Shown here: positions 60,037 through 64,000 of the stretch, piece by piece
Layout of the letters: each line of letters starts with the position of its first letter
How positions within the stretch are numbered: position 1 is the stretch's first letter
Assembly: GCF_000717185.1 (NCBI RefSeq)
Contig: NZ_JNYE01000011.1
Location: 1 to 64,000 of the forward strand
Source: Kitasatospora phosalacinea
Lineage (GTDB): Bacteria; Actinomycetota; Actinomycetes; Streptomycetales; Streptomycetaceae
Reading direction: 5' to 3'
Length of the DNA stretch: 64,000 bases
Translations under genes and position numbers: made by a program
Notes under the pieces: generated by a model
What the model was told of the DNA's origin: nothing
The model's database searches: none
The model's input: only the letters and a program-made list of their open reading frames with translations

Positions 60037-60998
60037 ACGGTGGGGCCTTTCTCCAGCTGATCGGCAAGGGCGTGGGCAACCTGGTTGGTGGTGTCCTCGG
60101 GCTGCCAGGCCCATTGGCCGTTGGGGTTGCACTCCAGGAAGTACCAGTGGTTCAGGTCGGTCACGGCGAAGTCGAACGCGCCGAAGACCAGGCCGCGGGC
60201 CTTCATGTAGCGACGGATCGCGTGGGTGACGTCGTCGGGTACCGGGACCGGCTCGCAGTGCATGAGGTTCTGCTGCTCGCGCCAGTCGAGGTCAGGGCTG
60301 TCGATGCGGATGCCGAATAGCGCGTCGCCGACCACGGTCACCCGTGCGTCGAATGCCTTGCGCACCTTGGCTTGGAACATGTGCGGGCACGCCGAGATCG
60401 CGTCGGTGATCTCGGACGCCGTGACTTCGCGGACCCAGACGGTCTGGGCGGTGCCGTCGTCGGTGGTGTAGGCGGTGTTCCACAACGGCTTGTAGACGGC
60501 GCCGCTGGAGTGCAAGGTGACGAACTCGCGTGCCTCGTCGGGGTCGTTGGTGATGATCGTAGAGGGAGTCCGCAAGCCGACTTGATGGGCCGTCGCCAAC
60601 TGCGATGGCTTGGACTCGGCGTTGCGGTTGGCCCAGGGGTGGTTGACATAGTGGGCGCCGCGGAGTGAGGCGAGGATGCCGCCCGCGCCCCAATTGGTCT
60701 GGTCGGCGATGAACCGCCGTTCGCGCGGGTCGAGGTCGTCCGGGCCCCGGTAGGGGGAGGGGCGGCGAACCCATACCGAGCGGACGTGTCGGAGGTCGAG
60801 TTCCCGGGTGGACGTGCGCAGGGTGCCCCCCTGGCCGCCGGCGTCGAACCGGGCGGTCAGGAGGGCACCCGCTTGCAGGTCGGTGCCGGGGTCGAGGCGG
60901 ACGACGGGCACGGCACGCTCGGCAAGGATCTTGAGCACGACGTCGGTCGTCACATCGAACGGGTTGGTCAGCACCAGCACTGACCTGCTGTTGGGCAT
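60033..60998 (-). CDS. ATP-grasp peptide ligase of a graspetide cluster
   Basis: A 321-residue ATP-grasp enzyme that should form ester or amide crosslinks between side chains of the precursor peptide. Visible features: SRSVLVLTNPFDVTTDVVLK at the start, NWGAGGILASLRGAHYVNHP, GAVYKPLWNT (ATP-binding Lys), and LVFGAFDFAVTD with FLECNPNGQWAW (Mg-binding Glu and Asn). It fits the SAV_5884-type ATP-grasp maturases by pattern. It lies 10 bp downstream of the first precursor gene and is coupled to the methyltransferase gene, so the three form one unit. Confidence 0.9.
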   Translation of the reverse strand: MPNSRSVLVLTNPFDVTTDVVLKILAERAVPVVRLDPGTDLQAGALLTARFDAGGQGGTLRTSTRELDLRHVRSVWVRRPSPYRGPDDLDPRERRFIADQTNWGAGGILASLRGAHYVNHPWANRNAESKPSQLATAHQVGLRTPSTIITNDPDEAREFVTLHSSGAVYKPLWNTAYTTDDGTAQTVWVREVTASEITDAISACPHMFQAKVRKAFDARVTVVGDALFGIRIDSPDLDWREQQNLMHCEPVPVPDDVTHAIRRYMKARGLVFGAFDFAVTDLNHWYFLECNPNGQWAWQPEDTTNQVAHALADQLEKGPTV

Positions 60999-61008
60999 CG
61001 CGCTGTTC

Positions 61009-61266
61009 CTAGTCCTGGTCGTTGGCCGGCACGGAGTCCTGGTCGCTGCCGCCCGGGTTCTGGCCGTCCGCCGACCCGGTCTGCGTCGTGGTCGAGGTGT
61101 TGGTGCTGGTGCCGTGCTCCCCGAGCTCGACCGTGCGGCCGTGCTCGTCGATGAGCACCGCGACCTGGGTCTCGGGGTCGAGCACCGGCACGAGCAGCGG
61201 AACCGTGCCCGTGCCGGTGTCCGAATAGGACCCCATCCGGGTGAGTCCCCACGGGGTGGTAACCAT
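61009..61266 (-). CDS. Graspetide precursor peptide 1
   Basis: An 85-residue RiPP precursor. The leader has TTPWGLTRMGSY and VLDPETQVAVLIDEHGR, the recognition elements of ATP-grasp-targeted precursors. The C-terminal 35 residues are the probable core: Thr/Ser-rich TSTNTSTTTQTGS gives hydroxyl acceptors and ADGQNPGGSDQDS and ANDQD give acidic donors. The ATG at 61264-61266 has AGGAGG four bases upstream. It is directly upstream of the ligase. The exact core boundary and ring pattern cannot be read from the sequence. Confidence 0.85.
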   Translation of the reverse strand: MVTTPWGLTRMGSYSDTGTGTVPLLVPVLDPETQVAVLIDEHGRTVELGEHGTSTNTSTTTQTGSADGQNPGGSDQDSVPANDQD

Positions 61267-61426
61267 GCATCCTCCTAAGTCGGTGGTGCTGGACTGTTCA
61301 ACTTCCCTGCTGAGAAACAGGGTTCAGTGCGCCCGTCCTGGTTAGCCCATGGTCAGAGCAACCGGGCGGGAGTCGGTGCGGCCGGCGGAAGTGGCGTCGC
61401 CAACTGTGGACGCGCGACGGCCGGTG

Positions 61427-62212
61427 TCAGTAGCCGTCCTGGTCTGTGTCGTAGTTGTGCTCCACGTCGTGATCACCGCCGGGGTTCTGGCTGTCCGGCG
61501 AACCCGTGCTCGTCACCATCGGGTGGTCTGTGGCGGTCCATCCCATCAACGGGCCGCGCCCGTCGAGGTGCTGTACGACCGCGACCTGTGTCCCGCTGTC
61601 GATCAGTGGCGTCGGCGGCGGACCCGGGACGGGGTCGGTGGCGGGGTAGGGCTTCATCCTGCGGAGTCCCCACGGGGCGGGGCGGGTGTTGGTGCCGGTG
61701 GCGAGCGCCATGCCTGCGTTCCTCTTTGGGTTGGTGTGTTCGGCCGCGAACCGCGCAAGCGCGGCGCGGAACTGCCGGGCGGCCTTGGACGACCCGGGAC
61801 GGCGCAGGGGGATGCCCCAGGTGGTCATGAGCCGGGCGATTCGGAGCGGGCTGATCCGCTCGTTCAGCGCCAGCCACAGCAGCGGCGTGCCGGTCTCGTA
61901 GCGGATGCGAATGGATGTGGGGTCGGGGACGTGCGGTACGTCCGGCTCGCGGCAGACCGCGATCACGTCGACGCCGTTGAGGTCGTCGACCATGGCCCAA
62001 GTGCCGTACTTCCGACACGCCGGTCCCATGTCATCGACGAGGCGGAAACAGAGCAGGGCCAGCACATCCGGGTCGAGTCCGGCGGAAGCGGCGAAGTTCG
62101 CCAACTTGTCAGCGAGGGTGTCGCAGTTGAGTCCGGTTGCGTTGCCCTCGATGGGGTGGCCGGCGCCATGAAACCGGAAGTCCGCCGACCAAGGGCGCTG
62201 TTGTACCGGCAC
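61427..62212 (-). CDS. Unknown domain fused in frame to graspetide precursor peptide 2
   Basis: A 261-residue reading frame. The GTG at 62212 has a strong AAGGAGAG before it. Residues 1-167 are an unknown domain (CDTLADKLANFAASAGLDPD, WLALNERISPLRIARLMTTW). From Met168 the sequence is a complete precursor: APWGLRRMKPYPATD, GTQVAVVQHLDGR, then VTSTGSPDSQNPGG and an acidic DVEHNYDTDQDGY tail. That internal ATG (61709-61711) has its own AGAGGA eight bases upstream, so a free 94-residue peptide can also be made. Either a stop codon was lost or the fusion is functional. The core motif GSxDxQNPGG is shared with precursor 1. Confidence 0.72.
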   Translation of the reverse strand: MPVQQRPWSADFRFHGAGHPIEGNATGLNCDTLADKLANFAASAGLDPDVLALLCFRLVDDMGPACRKYGTWAMVDDLNGVDVIAVCREPDVPHVPDPTSIRIRYETGTPLLWLALNERISPLRIARLMTTWGIPLRRPGSSKAARQFRAALARFAAEHTNPKRNAGMALATGTNTRPAPWGLRRMKPYPATDPVPGPPPTPLIDSGTQVAVVQHLDGRGPLMGWTATDHPMVTSTGSPDSQNPGGDHDVEHNYDTDQDGY

Positions 62213-62291
62213 AACTCTCCTTCCCGCGGCGCGAATTGGAGGCTGGTCGCCTAACGTGACCTGCCCAGGGGCGGGCGGTGTGCGTGAGGCG

Positions 62292-62849
62292 TCAGGCCGA
62301 GCGGACCACGTCCGGCAGAGGGACGCCCAGTTGGGTCATCGGGAACCCCCGGCCGGCCTTCCGTGCCTCCAGGGCGGCGACGATGCGCCGCTTGGAGTGC
62401 TGGTCGATCACGACCGTGTCAAGCTTGTCGACCGCCACGAACCGCACCTCGCCGTACCCGCTACCGGGCGTCGGCCGCATCAGGTTCGCCGCAACGTCCG
62501 TGAGCTCGCCGCCGTCGAGAACCACGTTCACCCCCGGGGCGTAACGGTCCCGCGGAACCCAGTCCACCCCGATCACAACCGGTGAGACGCCGGCGTCGCT
62601 GTCGAGCCGGACCCGGACGAGCCTGGCGGCGGCGTGAACGGGCGACTCGTGGTCGAACTCCCCCCAGGTGCCGCCCGGCAGGCCCCAGCGCGGCGTGTGC
62701 AGGGTGTCCTTGTACACGAGGCACACCAGCGTCTCCTGCTGGCCGTTCGCGGCCTTCGCGTCGACCGTGAACACCACGTGCGTTCCCAGGCGGGCCGGCG
62801 GCGGGTCGGCCTTGAGATCGGTCCCCGGGAACGTGCCTTCGCTGCTCAC
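62292..62849 (-). CDS. NUDIX-fold protein with degenerate NUDIX box
   Basis: A 185-residue protein. RLGTHVVFTVDAKAA, CLVYKDTLHTPRWGLPGGTW and VRFVAVDKLDTVVID fit the NUDIX fold. After GLPGGTWGEFDHESPVHAAA the expected REUxEE reads RLVRVRL, so the metal-binding glutamates are absent and hydrolysis is unlikely. It is upstream of the precursor genes in the same direction and may be a regulator or binding protein of the RiPP operon. Confidence 0.7.
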   Translation of the reverse strand: MSSEGTFPGTDLKADPPPARLGTHVVFTVDAKAANGQQETLVCLVYKDTLHTPRWGLPGGTWGEFDHESPVHAAARLVRVRLDSDAGVSPVVIGVDWVPRDRYAPGVNVVLDGGELTDVAANLMRPTPGSGYGEVRFVAVDKLDTVVIDQHSKRRIVAALEARKAGRGFPMTQLGVPLPDVVRSA

Positions 62850-62984
62850 AACTTCTCCATTTCTGTCGTCGGTTCGGGCTCCGGCTGCGGCGCTGTCCGA
62901 GGGGTCGGCCGAGGTGGATTCCCTCTCGCTCGGCCGGCGCCGTCGAAGAACTCTGCGACACGCGACGAACCGCGAACGAGCGTC

Positions 62985-63167
62985 CTAGGCCGCATCAGCG
63001 GGCCGTACCTCCGAGCGCGGAAGGAAGCGCTCACAGCCGCCGCCCGGCGGGCGCCAGTGGATGGTGTCCCCGTTGATGTGGACGCACTCGCCGACCTTGC
63101 CGCCGTTGGTCATGTCCTTGATGGGGTCGCCGACCTTGGGTGCGTAATCGGCCCTGCCGTTGCTCAC
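62985..63167 (-). CDS. Small conserved hypothetical protein
   Basis: A 60-residue protein (SNGRADYAPKVGDPIKDMTN, then GGKVGECVHINGDTIHWRPP). The GTG at 63165-63167 follows GGAG by about eight bases. It reads as a small SH3/KOW-like beta barrel. The frame extends to 63329 but that crosses the operator and the regulator's promoter. Small proteins of this kind often lie beside XRE regulators with DUF5753 in streptomycetes; its function is unknown. Confidence 0.6.
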   Translation of the reverse strand: MSNGRADYAPKVGDPIKDMTNGGKVGECVHINGDTIHWRPPGGGCERFLPRSEVRPADAA

Positions 63168-63239
63168 CGCCTGCTCCGTTCTGTCGTCGGTGCGTAACCA
63201 GCATCGGCAGGAGGCGGTACGGTGACCAGACGAAGAACC

Positions 63240-63260
63240 ATGACACTGACTATCTGTCAT
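63240..63260. promoter_or_regulatory. Inverted repeat in the divergent promoter region
   Basis: ATGACA (63240-63245) and TGTCAT (63255-63260) are spaced by 9 bp between the divergent small gene and the XRE regulator. A further ATGACAC overlaps the regulator's ATG at 63323. Plausible autoregulatory operator. Confidence 0.45.
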
Positions 63261-63322
63261 GATCGCTTGGGGGGCGGGAGTTGGCTCGTCGTACTGTCGA
63301 TAGAGATCAGAATCCGACAGAC

Positions 63323-64000
63323 ATGACACCGGCTGCGTTCGGCTGGTTGCTAGGCGAGCTTCGGGTGAAGGCTGGTTTCACCATTGCTGGCCTGTCCCGC
63401 GAACTTCACTGCGATGCCTCCCTCGTCAGTCGGTTCGTATCGGGCGAGCGGGTGCCGGCCGTTGAGATGGTGCGACAGATTGATGAACTCCTCAGAGCCG
63501 ATGGGCTCCTGTTGAACGCCTACGGCCGCGTGGGGTGGTACCGGGAGGTCGCCCACCCCGAGTGGTTCCGAGTCTTTGCCGACCGGGAGAAGCTGGCCGA
63601 CGAGGTACTCGACTACTCGATCACCCTGATCGCAGGACCGTGTCAGCACCCTGACTATGCAGCGGCACTGTTCGGACGAGGCCAGGTTGATCCCGACCCG
63701 GAGGAGATAGAGCGGCGCGTCGCAGCTCGACTGAGTCGGCAGGCGCGGTTCCTCGCCGACGATGGGCCGCGGCTTGTCGTGGTTGTGGATGAAGCCGCGA
63801 TCCGGAGGGTTGTTGGTGGTCCGCAGGTGATGCGGCGCCAACTCGCCCACCTGCTGGAGCTGATGAAGCGCCCGAACATCGTCATCCAAGTTGCTCCGCT
63901 GGCGTTGGGCGAGCGCACACCCGCAGGTACCTCGTTCACGCTCTTGACCATGCCGAACGGTCAGCGACACCTCTACTCAGAGAGCTTGAACAGTGGCCAC
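63323..64000 (+). CDS. XRE-family regulator, DUF5753 type (cut by the right window edge)
   Basis: The first 226 residues of a helix-turn-helix regulator. The HTH is at about 5-60 (FGWLLGELRVKAGFTIAGLS, CDASLVSRFVSGERVPA). The second part has the DUF5753 pattern found in Streptomyces (ARLSRQARFLADDGPRLVVV, VDEAAIRRVVGG, QLAHLLELMKRPNIVIQVAP, PAGTSFTLLTMP). The ATG at 63323 is used; a TTG at 63281 after GGGAG would add 14 residues. Such regulators often control adjacent small proteins or RiPP genes and are repeated many times per genome. The C-terminus is beyond the window. Confidence 0.85.
   Translation, partial: MTPAAFGWLLGELRVKAGFTIAGLSRELHCDASLVSRFVSGERVPAVEMVRQIDELLRADGLLLNAYGRVGWYREVAHPEWFRVFADREKLADEVLDYSITLIAGPCQHPDYAAALFGRGQVDPDPEEIERRVAARLSRQARFLADDGPRLVVVVDEAAIRRVVGGPQVMRRQLAHLLELMKRPNIVIQVAPLALGERTPAGTSFTLLTMPNGQRHLYSESLNSGH

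Noticed and set aside
63350..63970. A 206-codon minus-strand frame opposite the XRE regulator
   Set aside because: The plus strand encodes a clear HTH-DUF5753 protein over the same bases; the minus frame shows no domain.

Overview
The window is chromosomal DNA of a high-GC actinomycete, almost certainly a member of the Streptomycetaceae (Streptomyces or Kitasatospora). The evidence is strongly GC-biased third codon positions, many GTG and TTG starts, and a gene order familiar from the conserved core of Streptomyces chromosomes: nth, NUDIX, marP, nhaA, acs, HAD, 6C RNA, ssd, tad genes, helicase, bldG, topA, tmk and holB. No organism name can be proven from the sequence alone.

Layout. 1-4013 is a copper-response block: copA (cut by the left edge) and copZ leftward, a His-rich exported protein and a DHA2-type MFS exporter rightward, with four 17-bp ATACC-N7-GGTAT palindromes of CsoR-operator type. 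4217-6120 is a two-gene accessory unit whose products share a 16-residue Gly-rich motif. 6204-24744 is mostly housekeeping: nth, CoA-type NUDIX hydrolase, MarP-like protease, membrane proteins, nhaA, serine hydrolase, acs, a permuted NlpC/P60 protein, a SulP-carbonic anhydrase fusion, a CooC/MinD-like ATPase, a degenerate Fic protein and a HAD phosphatase. 24850-24950 is a 6C RNA, followed by two DnaA-box sequences and the Tad (Flp) pilus operon (25314-37973).

The Tad operon is broken. A roughly 6.4-kb element (27674-34075) sits inside tadA, at the codons for its conserved GTVHAN motif. It carries two overlapping tyrosine recombinases of Tn554 TnpA/TnpB type and a divergent cargo pair: a DprA/Smf-like protein and a HAD-phosphoribosyltransferase fusion. 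Removing the element between two GGCAC copies restores a perfect 557-codon tadA frame. The cargo pair is the best candidate here for an undescribed system, possibly nucleotide- or DNA-centred defence.

37974-56133 is again conserved core: MrfA-like helicase, bldG and a partner anti-sigma kinase, a lipoprotein, a methyltransferase, topA, an MFS-thymidylate kinase fusion, holB, and secreted hydrolases. At about 56695 a lysE-family gene is cut off and the sequence becomes accessory to the right edge. This part holds an AT-richer membrane-protein gene between two copies of an 11-bp repeat, a GntR regulator, and a leftward graspetide-type RiPP operon: two precursor peptides, an ATP-grasp ligase, a PIMT-type methyltransferase and a degenerate NUDIX protein. 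An XRE-family regulator is cut by the right edge. The second precursor is fused in frame to an unknown 167-residue domain.

Limits: all family assignments come from motifs read by eye. No database search, structure prediction or GC calculation was run.
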